This document shows, piece after piece, positions 30,101 through 45,063 of a DNA stretch of 64,000 nt. The stretch's first letter is position 1. Each line of letters opens with the position of its first letter. Location of the stretch: assembly GCF_016859285.1 (NCBI RefSeq), contig NC_053415.1, positions 14,277,501-14,341,500 on the forward strand. The letters run 5' to 3'. A program made the position numbers and the translations under genes. The notes under the pieces were generated by a model. It searched no databases. It was given only the letters and a program-made list of their open reading frames with translations, and was not told where the DNA came from. Source of the stretch: Xiphias gladius. Its lineage: Eukaryota > Chordata > Actinopteri > Istiophoriformes > Xiphiidae.

Positions 30101-33100
30101 TTAGAGGATTGCCAGGTTTGCCCGGCCCACCTGGAGAGGGCTTACAAGGACCATCAGTAAAAAACATTATCTACCACACAGCTCAATCTAATTATAATTA
30201 ATAATAAAATCAGAATCACAGCTAATAACAAAACAAATTAACCATTAACAATGGTTAGAGATTGTACTATACATTGTACCTTCTCATTTACTATACTCAA
30301 GTTTGGAAATTTTTTAATTCTTCTCTTAAACCAGTGGTCTGATTACTTTTAGGGTAATGTTGGGAGACCAGGACCTCCTGGTCCAACTGGACCTCCAGGA
30401 GAAGGTATTCAAGGCCCAAAGGTAAATGTTACCACAGTTTGTGGAAGTGCTGTCATTCTAGGACATACCAAGCTCTTCATAATCAGGGTTAATTTACAAA
30501 TTTACTTTCTTGTCCACAGCAAGTAAGAAGTGAAGCAATATGATGTAACTAAATGGTGCTGACATGTTACACAGTACAGAACTGCATGGAAAACTAGCTG
30601 CAGGACAAATCATAGCAATAATTTATGATCTTTAGTTTAGATGTATCTCTCCTGTATGGTTCAAGTAAAAGTAGAGTCTAATTTCAGGGTGAGCCTGGAT
30701 CTCAAGGTATGACCGGGCCTAGAGGGCCTCAAGGAGATGGCTTTCCTGGCACAAAGGTGAGGCATTTAGATGTAGCTTTCAAACATTTTATTGATATGTA
30801 ATTAACTAGTCTCTGACTGATGATATACTCTTTCCTTGTTACAGGGTGATCGTGGATTACAGGGTGAAAGGGGAATGAAAGGTACAAAAGGAGACATGGG
30901 TGATCATGGAGTCCCTGGTGAATCAGTGAGTACAACAGATTTTTTCAGTTTTTCGGTGGAGAATGTTATCTTATGATGCCCTTTTCAATTCCATCCATTA
31001 GCTATACCACTTATCCTTTGAGGGTTGCGGAGGGCCTGGAGCAAATCCCAGCCGGCATTGGACGAGAGGCGAGACTATCTCGCCCAGTCTATCACAGGGC
31101 TGGCACATAGAGAACAAACAACCAGTCACACTCACATTCACACCTATGGGCAATGTAGATTCTCCAATTAACCTGACCTGCATGTCTTTGGACTGTGGAA
31201 AGAAGCCGGAGTACCCAGAGGAAACCTACGTAGGCACGCGGAGGACATCCAAACACCAAAAAGAAAAGTTCAAACCCAGAACCTTCTCGCTGTGAAGCAA
31301 CAGTGCTAACCACTGCACTACCGTGCTGCCCCCCTTTTCAATGCCATTTCTAAGTACTGAGAGGCAAATTCAGTAAATTGAGAAATAAATGTTGCAAAGT
31401 CTCTCATAGGCTTGATACATCTCATAATCTAGAACAGCAGGTTTAAATTGTGTGTATAGTATATGAAGGCAAGTATACTGTAAAAACCGATACGTTTTTT
31501 GATACACTAGTAATAAAACGCTGAATAACAATAATCATAATCACAACTAGCATCTTCATCATCACCATCACCCTATGAGATAGAGATAGAACTGTTTTTA
31601 TTAAACACACAACAGAGGCATTGATATTGTTTTCAACTTCCAGGGGAGGCCAGGAGCAAAAGGAGAACCAGGACTCACAGTAAGATTATTAATTCAACAA
31701 ATGTTTGACCTTTCAACAAAGTATAGTTATTTTATACTAATGTTTATTTTACATATTTTTTCAGAGAGAAGACATTATAAGGCTGATAAAAGAAATCTGT
31801 GGTAAGACCACCAGTCAAATCTAGTTTTAATAATATAACTTTGAAGATGCTGGTACTTCAAATTCTCGACTGCTATGAATGTAGAGCCAAAGTAAGATTG
31901 ACGGTATAATTATTCTGTTGTCAAATTTTATTATTTTGGTCCAAATTCTGTCAGCAGTATTTTTTTTATAAGCTACAATTAATTAAGCCATGCTAGCAGT
32001 GATGGATGGCAATGTCGGTATGTCCGTTGGTCCACCATTTAGCTCCAGACTGAAACATCTTAACTACTGGATCGATTATCATGAACATGACATTCATGGG
32101 CCCCAGACGAGGAATCCTATCAACTTTGTTGATCCCCTGACTTTTACTATGCCACCAATAATTTGGTTTATGGCCAAACAAATGACATTCCCATCAGCCT
32201 AAGCTGCACTTTGTTTAGTGCTAGTTAGATAGCAGGGTAACGAGCTCATCTAAAATGGTAAACATTGTCACTGTCAGCATGTTAGCATCTTAACATTAGC
32301 ATTTAGCTCAAAGCACCCCTGTGCCTAAGTACATTTTCAGAGCTTTTCATGTGACTGTAGATCTTGCCCTAAGATAGCATTAGGTAAATCAGAGAACTGG
32401 AGGTACCAGGAGTCCAGTTTCTATAAAGAAATTATTTATACTAATGCTAAAACCCATGTACCTTATTGTTTTCAGGATGTGGCATCAAGTGCAAGGAAAG
32501 GCCCATGGAACTTGTGTTTGTCATCGACAGTTCAGAGAGTGTTGGACCCGAGAACTTTGAAATCATCAAAGACTTTGTCACACGGTTGGTGGACCGGACC
32601 ACAGTTGGTCGCAATGCCACCAGAATCGGGCTGGTCCTCTACAGTCTGGACGTCCATTTGGAGTTCAACTTGGTTCGCTACATGAGCAAACAAGACGTCA
32701 AGCAGGCAATCAGAAAAATGCCGTACATGGGGGAGGGCACCTATACTGGCACTGCAATCAGAAAGGCGACTCAGGAGGCTTTCTTTAGTGCTCGGCCTGG
32801 AGTCAGAAAAGTAGCCATTGTCATCACTGATGGTCAGACTGACAAACGGGAGCCTGTCAAACTTGACATAGCTGTGAGGGAGGCTCATGCTGCAAACATT
32901 GAGATGTACGCCCTGGGGATTGTCAATTCGTCTGATCCTACGCAGGCTGAGTTCCTGCGAGAACTCAACCTCATTGCCTCTGACCCCGACAGTGAACACA
33001 TGTACCTTATTGATGATTTCAACACACTACCAGGTTATAATCACAGTCTAATGTTGTAAATATCATCCCTTCAGCAGTGTGTTCATTAAAATATATAGTT

Positions 33101-34919
33101 AATCGTTGTCAGCTGACAGGCTGTAAAGTGCCTAGATTAACTGGTTTCTTGATTTCTTTTTTCAGCACTGGAGTCTAAACTCGTCAGTCAGTTCTGTGAA
33201 GATGAAAATGGTGCCCTTATTTACAATCGCATCACAAATGGACACTGGAACGGCAACAGTGGGCATCGGCATGGTATTAATGGAAACAATGGACATGGAG
33301 AGAATACCAATGGATATAATGGCTATGGTAATAATGGTCATTCTTATGATTATGGAAACAATGGATATGGGAACACCGGGAACAGTTACAATTACCAAGA
33401 GGAGATCCAAAATCAACGACGCACCAACAGCCGAGGCCGTGGAGACACTTTCACACTGCCCATCAGTGCTGATCCTCTCCCTGTTCAGGTCTTTTCTGAA
33501 AAGACTTCTATGTTGTTTTACTTAAAATATACTAACTTCTCTACTCTAATCTCACTGATTAATTTGTATGTTTTCATCTTCTATTCTATATTCTAGGTGG
33601 TGGACGATGATGATGGTGAAGATTTAGACATCAGAGCCCATGTGCAGGGCAGTAGCAATGTGGCTATAGTTAACAAAGCAACATCGTTATCGCCTGTGAG
33701 AGAAAGCTCTGTCTCCAATGATGCAGTCTTATCGTCTTCACTATCTTCTTCATCTTCATCCTCATCTGCAACAGCTTCGTCCACACAGGGTTCAGTTTCA
33801 TCCTTAAACTCTAATCAGCTGCAGCCAGTGTTGAGTCCAGTCCTTCCTGAAGGTGAGTGTTGCACTCCTGCTGAATTGACTTTTATTACAGAGAACATTT
33901 TGACATGGCACGGGCTGGATTCTGTTTAGCTCCTTCAGTTTCAGGGTCTTGACATTGTTCATGCTGGCTCACTGTCACACTGTTACGTCTTACTGGGACA
34001 CTTGAATGGAATAGAGCCATTGTTAGAGTTATTAGTAACATCTTTGCTTTTTCTATTTTGAAAAGTCAAGATATCTGCTGTGAAAAAGGCCCTAAGCTGT
34101 GTCCCAAATCCATAGTACATATAAATTCTATGCAGTATGTACTATATACTAATTGTCATAGAATACTGTTTTAGCAGTAAATATACAAAAAAATCTACTG
34201 CAACTTTGGAATCTCACTGCAAGTTAAACTTGCAAACAGAAAGCAAAATATCTTTCTTATGATTTAATACGTTTTATCTTATTTTGGTGTTTCATCACCA
34301 CCGCCAATTTATGTACATTTTTCCAGCTTTGTGCCTTTGTGCGTTGCACTTCATACTAAACTCCTGCTTGCCATTTTATTATGTACACCTAGCTAAAACT
34401 AATGCAGTCTAATACAATAATCCTACAATAGGTCCTACCCCCATGAAGGTTAAAATGGTCAATTTCTGTTAAAACTGGAGGACTGTAGTAGTAGACTGCA
34501 TTAATTTTCAGCTAAGTGCACCTAATAAAGTGGTGAGTGTAGTATGTAGTATGGATTTGGGACGTGCTGCTATTCTCATCGAGTACATAAATATTCTTTG
34601 GAAAACATGCATGTCACACACCATTTCTTCTTCCAAAGCCCCTCTTCTCGATCCCCGCTGTAACTTCAGCCTGGACCAAGGCAACTGCCGAGACTATAGC
34701 ATCCGCTGGTACTATGACAAGCAGGCCAATGCCTGTGCACAGTTTTGGTATGGAGGCTGTGGTGGAAATGACAACCGTTACGAAACAGAAGATGAATGCA
34801 AGAATACTTGTGTTCTATTCAGAACAGGTAACTTTTGTAGATTTTTAACAGCAAATATACATTTTCTCATTTGATTATTCTTTTCTGATTTTTATAATTT
34901 TCTGTCCCCAGCTGTATAA
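18107..34919 (+). CDS. col28a2: Type XXVIII collagen alpha chain (VWA-collagen-VWA-Kunitz)
   Basis: Secreted matrix protein of about 1242 residues in 35 coding exons. Exons: 18107-18242 (signal peptide), 18571-19145 (VWA1; MIDAS DSSES, TDG), 19790-19810, 19945-20004 (cysteine knot CPLAQRCAC), helix exons 21205-21258, 22645-22689, 22784-22810, 22898-22942, 23049-23093, 23471-23524, 24725-24793, 24921-24989, 25151-25219, 27098-27166, 27948-28016, 28149-28217, 28526-28594, 28707-28778, 28976-29044, 29139-29210, 29356-29424, 29570-29638, 29734-29802, 29906-29974, 30088-30156, 30353-30421, 30688-30756, 30845-30925, 31644-31679; then 31765-31801, 32476-33033 (VWA2; DSSES, GTYTGT, TDG), 33166-33488 (Gly/Asn/His/Tyr-rich linker), 33597-33852 (acidic and Ser-rich linker), 34639-34827 (Kunitz, six cysteines), 34912-34919. 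All frames close. The architecture is diagnostic of collagen XXVIII. The paralogue symbol is inferred from location in the 2q31-like (HOXD) paralogon; human COL28A1 is on 7p. The Kunitz P1-P1' pair is Arg-Asp, so protease inhibition is doubtful. Confidence 0.93.
20005..21204. other. Collagen gene intron, no exon seen
   Basis: The open stretch 20169-20486 (105 codons) and its antisense partner lack splice-compatible Gly-X-Y coding. I found no additional helix exon here. Confidence 0.5.
22155..22450 (+). repeat. Degraded LINE reverse transcriptase fragment in collagen intron
   Basis: One frame reads HYWLLVTYRIDFKVL near 22172. Further on, another short frame reads AFAIVAPRLFYSLP. Both match the conserved HWLPVxYRIxFKxL ... 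FAVAAPRLWNSLP order at the end of L2/Rex-type LINE ORF2. Frameshifts and stops lie between them, so this is a dead 3' fragment. Confidence 0.7.
23993..24010. repeat. (AT)n microsatellite
   Basis: About nine AT repeats lie in a collagen intron. Another simple (GT)n-like tract lies at about 24475-24510, and a (GT)n tract of about eight units at 9184-9200 in a ccdc89 intron. Confidence 0.8.
25220..27097. other. Largest collagen intron (1.9 kb), no exon seen
   Basis: No Gly-X-Y exon with splice sites on the plus strand was found. The helix remains in frame across it (exon ending GFPGPK to exon beginning GDRGLP). Otherwise unremarkable AT-rich sequence. Confidence 0.55.
30998..31335 (+). repeat. 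L2-clade LINE 3' tail or related SINE
   Basis: It contains the widespread fish motif order: CCAGTCTATCACAGGGCTGG, CACACTCACATTCACACCTA, CATGTCTTTGGACTGTGG, then CTAACCACTGCACTACCGTG at the 3' end. I recognise this as the common teleost L2-like LINE tail. It lies within the collagen intron at 30926-31643. Confidence 0.75.
31985..32375 (+). repeat. Percomorph-type dispersed repeat in collagen intron
   Basis: It holds a familiar series of phrases: TTGGTCCACCATTTAGCTCC, ATTCATGGGCCCCAGACGAG, ATGACATTCCCATCAGCCTA, and TTAGCATTTAGCTCAAAGCA followed by CTGTGCCTAAGTAC. This arrangement is abundant in spiny-rayed fish genomes. It contains no gene; open frames here are incidental. Confidence 0.65.
34099..34563. 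mobile_element. MITE with terminal inverted repeats (outer element of a nest)
   Basis: The left end reads GTGTCCCAAATCCATAGTAC and the right end is its inverse, GTAGTATGGATTTGGGAC (34546-34563). It has no coding capacity, so it is a non-autonomous DNA transposon. It sits in the intron between the Ser-rich linker exon and the Kunitz exon of the collagen gene. The internal sequence, including TACTGTTTTAGCAGT and TTTGGAATCTCACT, reappears at about 59475-59670. Confidence 0.7.
34373..34532. mobile_element. Second MITE nested inside the first
   Basis: Inverted arms of about 40 bases, 34373-34413 (with CACCTAGCTAAAACTAATGC) and 34488-34532 (with GCATTAATTTTCAGCTAAGTG), flank a core of about 75 bases. 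Its position entirely inside the 34099-34563 element shows the order of insertion. Confidence 0.7.
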
Positions 34920-35508
34920 AAGGAGAAGAAGGCATCAGAAATTGGACATTTCTACTCAATAATCTGCTAATTTGTTATTTTAATGTGATGCATTCTGTCA
35001 CTTGTGTTCAGAGAATTTCATGCACTTTTCTAACACTTTTGTCCTCACACAAATGTATCTTTTGGTCAAATAGCAAAGCCATGTTAAATAGTCAAATTGA
35101 ATCAAATCCCGAAAAACTGCTGACCAGTTGCTGTTTTAACCCAGTGACTGAGTGACTTATGAAATTTTGCAAAAACTGACTTTATTACCTCAAAAAAATT
35201 GTACTGCTCTTAGTACAGCGGGAGAAATCCTTATTTCAGGGTTTGGCTGTCCTGGGTTTACAGTGACAACTTCAGGGAATTTATTAAAATTAAAAAATTA
35301 ACCTATGGATCATTTACAGTATAGATCATATACCTGTTTGAGCCGTGTGCTTTACATACATTGAATATATTTATAGCAAGTCAGCAATAGTGAGATGTTT
35401 GTTTACGTTGTGTTGATATGATTTGCTGAAATAAGCTCTGAGTACTTTTGTGTGCGTTCTGTCGGTTGTTATTACAATGTGTCCATTCAGGTTATACCTG
35501 GCAGCTGT

Positions 35509-35514
35509 AATAAA
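35509..35514 (+). terminator. Poly(A) signal of the collagen gene
   Basis: AATAAA lies 590 bases after the TAA stop, with a GT-rich stretch just downstream. It is the first canonical hexamer that I see in the 3' UTR. Confidence 0.5.
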
Positions 35515-35529
35515 GGGCCATGTCTGTGT

Positions 35530-36860
35530 GCGTACTACTTTCATAGGTCCCCTGCAAATGTTAACTTGTTATGAAGATTGAAGCATTGTGCAGTCTGTCC
35601 ATTAAAGGCCTGTCTATTTGGGCAGTGTGTGTATATCTGAATATATGTTTTGTATGTTTTTTTAATAATAAAATATAAATAATGGTGGTTGAGTTTGTTA
35701 TGTGTTTATTAAGCAAAGTAACCAGTATCACTATTACCAATATAGCCATCACCATCATCTGTGTCCACCGTCCTTTGTGTTCTTGGTAAATAACAGGATA
35801 CAGTCGGTTAGTGGCATCATTGTTTTATTGGTCATTAGTGTTAAATATTGATAGCTCTTCACTACCATCAAAAGTTTTTAGACACTATTTTAGCTTTTTA
35901 GTTAAATCTCAGGTAATGTAATTGGAAATTCAGAGCAAAGAGATTGATAAATATAAAGAAAATATTTAAAAATGTTTTTGATTCTTAATTATGAAAAGTG
36001 CAGTACTAACCTTATCATTATTTTCTTTCTAATGTAAAGCACATTGAGTTCTCCCCTTGTGCATGAATTGTGCTATATAAATGAAGTGCATCAGACTTTA
36101 CTCTCTCCATGTGTTTTTAACATCTTAATTGGTAGGTTTTTCCGGCACACCTGCCTTTAATAAAGCACTAATTAGGGGTCCCATTGGGCTTTAATAGTTT
36201 GCAGCACTTTGAAGCATTCCTCTCCACACACATGGTGGAGAAAAAAATGTAGCATATTTAGTTTTTAGTTTTACAGCAGACTATTACTTGACGGGCAGAT
36301 GTTTCACAAAGAAAATGCCACAAAAAAAAACCAAAACATTTTCTTTGAGCATTATGGTGACCGGAAACAGGAGGGAAAATTTAGAGATAGTGTACACACA
36401 TGTAACGAACTTGAAATTGAAATTGACAAACTTTTTGTAACAACCAGGAGTTTGGAAACAAAAATAACAGGGTACATCACAAAAACATCACATTTGACAA
36501 GAATATTAATTATTAAATACATTAATTGAATTTTTCATTTTACAAGGCTGTTCTTTTTCTTAGAGACGTAAAATATTGTACTGTCCTATCTGAAATCAAT
36601 TTAATACAGGATAAATGCCAGGGATTGGAGCTATTTATGAAATCTTCCTACTAGCAATCAGATTTGATTAATAATATAATCACTGGAAGAAGAGTGATTA
36701 GTAAAAAACAACGACCAAAAAAACCTTAACATGTTCCTATGAGAGGGAAAAGTCAGATTCAGTATATTGAGGAATAAATGTACTAATTTCTTGCCCAACT
36801 TCTGACATAAAAAAAACAAAAACTTGAAAGTATGAGGTCCAAAATACTTTCTGTCCCCTT
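35530..36860. other. Intergenic region between collagen and bbs5
   Basis: AT-rich, with no supported exon on either strand. Short open frames such as 36299-36529 have no recognisable product. Confidence 0.5.
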
Positions 36861-36872
36861 GGCTTGCCGTCT

Positions 36873-36886
36873 GTTGCCACGGTGAT
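36873..36886 (+). promoter_or_regulatory. Candidate RFX X-box upstream of bbs5
   Basis: GTTGCC-AC-GGTGAT differs at one base from GTNRCC, 1-3 bases, RRNRAC, and lies about 125 bases before the ATG. X-boxes in front of BBS genes are established in animals. Use of this particular site is inferred. Confidence 0.45.
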
Positions 36887-36998
36887 TATGACAAGCTTCT
36901 TCGGATTAGCCAGCCTAGTAGACATTTAGCTAGTAGCTAAACTAACAGCAGGTAGTTAACGTTACTAAACTAACCTGTGAGAGTGATAACCTGCAGCC

Positions 36999-41016
<4,018 letters not shown>

Positions 41017-41208
41017 AACAATGGACATGTACATATATACAGATATATTATTCAGGAAATAATGTATTTATTTATAGCTCAGGTTAAATATTGTACAGCT
41101 TATGCAAATATACTTTTCATAATAAGAAAATACTATATTACATGTGTGACAGATTTATTGTGGAGTAATTTGTATAAAGCATATTTTCCTCTAGTGGATA
41201 GAATGTGA

Positions 41209-41214
41209 AATAAA
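41209..41214 (+). terminator. Poly(A) signal of bbs5
   Basis: AATAAA lies 193 bases after the bbs5 stop, with further overlapping AATAAA copies about 30 bases on (near 41240-41248). Confidence 0.6.
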
Positions 41215-41873
41215 ATGCAGTTCGTATCGTTTAAAGTTAATAAATAAATGTATATTGTAAATGGATATTGGAGAGTACATTTTTTTTAAAACAATTTCGA
41301 TATTTAGGTTTGTACTGTATCTGATACATAATTCATTTGTAAGGGGATATAACACAATGATCTCAGGCTAAATACAAAGCTGCACAAGGTGCTAAGTATT
41401 TTAAAAATGTTAAAAGGGGACAAACTGTCACCTCCCGTGGTAGCAGCTGTTCACTGACCCTGTCTACTTGTTAGGTAATTCCCCTGTGGATGTACTCGCA
41501 CTAATACTGAATCACACACTGTCGGGAATAGTCATTACTATCAGTGAATTATGACTCACTTCACGTAGGTTTATCTAGAAATACACACAATTGTAGTAAA
41601 TGCCAGCCATATCTGTAGAGCAAGTGGTAACCCCACTGTGTTAAGTGTTTTGTGTATTTATTATGTACTTTGCTGCCAGAATATATTTTCATTGTATTAG
41701 ATGGGCAGGAGTAAATAAAAATGAAAAGATCAGAGGTTATTTCTGTTTGGCCAGACAACAATGTTGTTACTAATCACTAAGGTGACAAGGCTCCACAGTT
41801 GTTTTTACTCTATGACAGCTGTGTGAGCTTTCCGATTTGGCCAACTTGAATTCTTCATGGATGGGGTGGTTGG

Positions 41874-41883
41874 CTATATTTAG
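41874..41883 (+). promoter_or_regulatory. MEF2 / TATA-like site of klhl41
   Basis: CTATATTTAG fits the MEF2 consensus YTAWWWWTAR exactly, 119 bases before the klhl41 ATG. An E-box, CAGCTG, lies at 41817-41822 and another at about 41945. MEF2 sites plus E-boxes are the usual pairing in skeletal muscle promoters, which suits klhl41. The same AT-rich site might also serve as the TATA element. Confidence 0.5.
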
Positions 41884-42001
41884 AGGGGCACAGTTATATT
41901 GAAGTGGCTTCAGACCTGACTGCCTATAGTCCTCTGTCTTCACCAGCTGGGACAGTCACTGAAGAACTGCCTCGTAATCATCCACTTCCTGTCCTAAAAG
42001 A

Positions 42002-45000
42002 ATGGATCCCCAGAGCATGAGGGAAGACCTCCGTCTGTTTCAGAGCACTTTGCTGCAGGATGGACTCAAAGAGCTTCTGAATGAGAATAAGTTAATTGAC
42101 TGTATCCTGAAGGTTGGAGACAGAAGCATCCCCTGCCATCGGCTCATTCTGGCAGCATGTAGTCCTTATTTCCGGGAGCTTTACTTCTCAGAGGATGGCA
42201 ACGAAGTAGACAAAACGGAGATTGTTCTGGAGAACCTGGACCCCAATGTTATGGAGGTGATTGTGAATTACATGTACTCAGCAGAGCTTGACATCAACGA
42301 CAACAACGTACAGGATATTTTGACTACTGCCGGTCGCTTTCAGATCCCCTCAGTGTTCACAGTTTGTGTGAATTACCTGCAGAAGAAGTTGTCGAAGAAA
42401 AACTGCCTTGCCATCTACAGGCTGGGACTGATGCTGAACTGCGCAAGACTGGCAATAGCAGCTCGAGATTACATTGCAGATCGGTTTGAAACCATAGCCA
42501 AGGATGAGGGTTTCTTAGACCTTGCTCCACCTGAACTCTTTGCTATTATTGGAGCGGATGCACTGAATGTAGAAAAAGAGGAAGTGGTATTTGAGACCCT
42601 TATGGAGTGGATCAGGAGAGACAAAGAGAAGCGCATGAAATCCTTAGAAGAGGCTTTTGAGTGCGTTCGCTTCCGTTTGCTCCCAGAGAAGTACTTCAAG
42701 GAAAAGGTAGAGAAAGACGACATCATCAAGGCTGATCCTGAACTTCTCAAGAAACTAAAGGTCATCAAGGAAGCCTTTGCAGGGAAGCTGCCAGAGAGGC
42801 AAAAGGGACAAGATGATGAGGAAGGAGAGGAGGGCAAGTTGCCTGGCTACCTTAATGATAACCGCAGATATGGCATGTATGCCAAAGACATGGTGTTGAT
42901 GATCAGTGACACTGCTGCCGTGGCCTATGATAGCAAGGAGAACGAATGTTTCCTTGCTGCGATGGCTGAGCAGATCCCCCGAAACCATGTCAGTCTGATA
43001 TCAAAGAAGAACAATCTGTTTGTGTTGGGAGGACTCTTTGTTGATGAAGAGGACAAAGAAAACCCGTTGCAATGTTACTTCTACCAGGTAGGAAAAAACA
43101 GTCTTTAATTTGTATAAACATTACATTCAAGACAATGAATTGCCTCAATTTGTTGTAAAAAAATATCTCAAAATGTGTCTCAGTTGGACAGTCTTGCGGC
43201 TGAATGGATTGCTCTGCCACCGATGCCCTCCCCCAGGTGTCTCTTCGCTATGGGGGAATTTGAAAATCTGATTTTTGCTGTAGCAGGAAAGGATTTACAG
43301 TCCGATGAGTCACATGACACTGTTATGTGCTATGACACTGAGTAAGTTCAGCAGATCATCCGTTTGGATTTTAATTCAGTGGATTCTTATTGAAAGCACT
43401 GATGTGTATTCCCTGTTGAACATATCCTCTGCTACTTTATTTGCCCTTTTAGAAAAATGAAGTGGACTGAGACAAAAAAGTTGCCCTTGAAAATCCACGG
43501 CCACTGTGTGGTCTCTGAGAATGGGCTGGTGTACTGTATTGGAGGCAAAACAGATGACAAGTAAGACTGCGATGCCAGAACACTTAATGTAAAGTCGAAA
43601 TATGATTATCACACTACATTAATCCTTGTTGGGGGTCATTTTGTCTCACTGGTAAAGTAAAGCAACCAACAAGATGTTTGCATACAACCACAAGAAGTCA
43701 GAGTGGAAGGAGGTGGCTTCCATGAAGACACCCAGATCAATGTTTGGAGCAGTCGTCCATAAAGGGAGGATTATTGTGGCTGGAGGAGTCAATGAAGAAG
43801 GCCTCACAGCTGCATGTGAAGCCTATGACTTTGGAACCAACAAGTATGTACTTTTATCACAATTAGTATAGGCCCTTTAAACTTTCAATTTTTTTTTTTT
43901 ACCATATTTAGATATCATAAATTTGAGGTTTTTTGTTCTTAGTTTTCCTTGTTGAAAGTGTATATCACACTGGAAAACAAACACTAGACATTTTTATGTG
44001 TTATGATATTTTCATTTTTAAATATAACATTCAAATCAGTTTCAGTCTAATATGTTAAAATGTTGCAGCTGTTTAAGTCAGAGGTTGCGACCCCTGGTTG
44101 CAGGTAATTGCTGTGATGTGGGCAGTTCAACCACTGTTTGCTCTTTCTCAGGGTGCTCAATTTGAGGGATTGTTAGTCTTAAAGAGGTCAAAGTTTCCAG
44201 TATTTGCCTGCATTTATAGAGTGCTTTCATCAAAAGCCTTTCATTCACCCACTTACACACACATTCATACACTGATGGCGGCCAGCTATCATACAAGGTG
44301 CTGGCCCGACCATCAGGTCTAATTTGAGGTTCAGTGTCTTGTCCATGGGACGGGAAGGGCTGGGGATCGAACCGCCAGCCCTGTGATTAGTGGACGACGC
44401 ACTCTATCACCTGAGCTGCAGCCACCCGAAAAATCTGACATATGGTCTTCTTACCTTTAATTGTCTTTTGTTTCCGCTCAGATTTATCTTGCATACAACC
44501 ACAAGTGGGCTTGACACTCTTTGTGGAGAACCACTGCTTTTAATCAATAAGGAGGATAAAAAGTCAAGGAACTCTTGCTGAGTTTTTGAAAGACCAGAGG
44601 GAAGAAAACTAGACATCACCGATATCAGATTAATACAGCTAAGTGCACCTTGTTGCAGGTGGTCACCCTTCACAGAGTTTCCCCAGGAGAGGAGTTCGGT
44701 CAACCTGGTCAGCTGTGGTGGGCTGCTGTACGCTGTAGGAGGCTTCGCCATGGTGGAGAACGATAACAAAGAGTGTGCGCCCAGTGAAATCATTGACATT
44801 TGGCAGTATGTGTTGATTTTGTTGCATTACACAGTATATTTTATATCTTGTGGTGCATAACACGATTTTGGTGACTTTCTTGTACAATGGCATCTCTCCT
44901 CGCCTTCTCTCAACTGTGTAATACAGCAACATGTTTTAAATTTCTCACCAGGTATGAAGATGGCAAGAAACAGTGGACTGGTATGATCAGAGAGATGCGT

Positions 45001-45063
45001 TATGCAGCTGGAGCCTCCTGTGTGTCCATGCGTCTGAACACAGCCAGAATGCCCAAACTGTAA
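42002..45063 (+). CDS. klhl41: Kelch-like protein 41 (sarcosin), BTB-BACK-Kelch
   Basis: Muscle-specific kelch protein, a Cullin-3 adaptor that also stabilises nebulin and is needed for sarcomere assembly; human defects cause nemaline myopathy. Six coding exons: 42002-43087, 43184-43341, 43453-43560, 43658-43843, 44659-44805, 44952-45063. They give 598 residues, against 606 in human. The large first exon holds the BTB domain (about residues 30-100, [20 protein letters not shown]), the BACK domain (about 135-240) and the first kelch blade. The remaining exons carry kelch repeats with typical GG pairs ([28 protein letters not shown]). The acceptor of exon 4 (43656-43657) has a weak pyrimidine tract; it was chosen because only that AG keeps the frame. 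Start ATG follows directly on the muscle-type promoter. It is followed by fastkd1 on the opposite strand. Confidence 0.96.
44197..44426 (+). repeat. L2-like LINE/SINE 3' tail in klhl41 intron 4
   Basis: It contains TTCAGTGTCTTGTCCATGGG, GGGGATCGAACCGCCAGCCC and CACCTGAGCTGCAGCCACCC, the order seen in a very common teleost retroposon tail (TGTCTTGCCCAAGGACAC-type). Within the intron 43844-44658; non-coding. Confidence 0.65.

Noticed and set aside
32532-32999. 155-codon open frame antisense to the second VWA exon
   Set aside because: Shadow of the real VWA exon; its frame has no domain and no splice partners.
42469-42837. Ser-rich 122-codon frame antisense to klhl41 exon 1
   Set aside because: Antisense shadow of a long conserved exon; no independent evidence.
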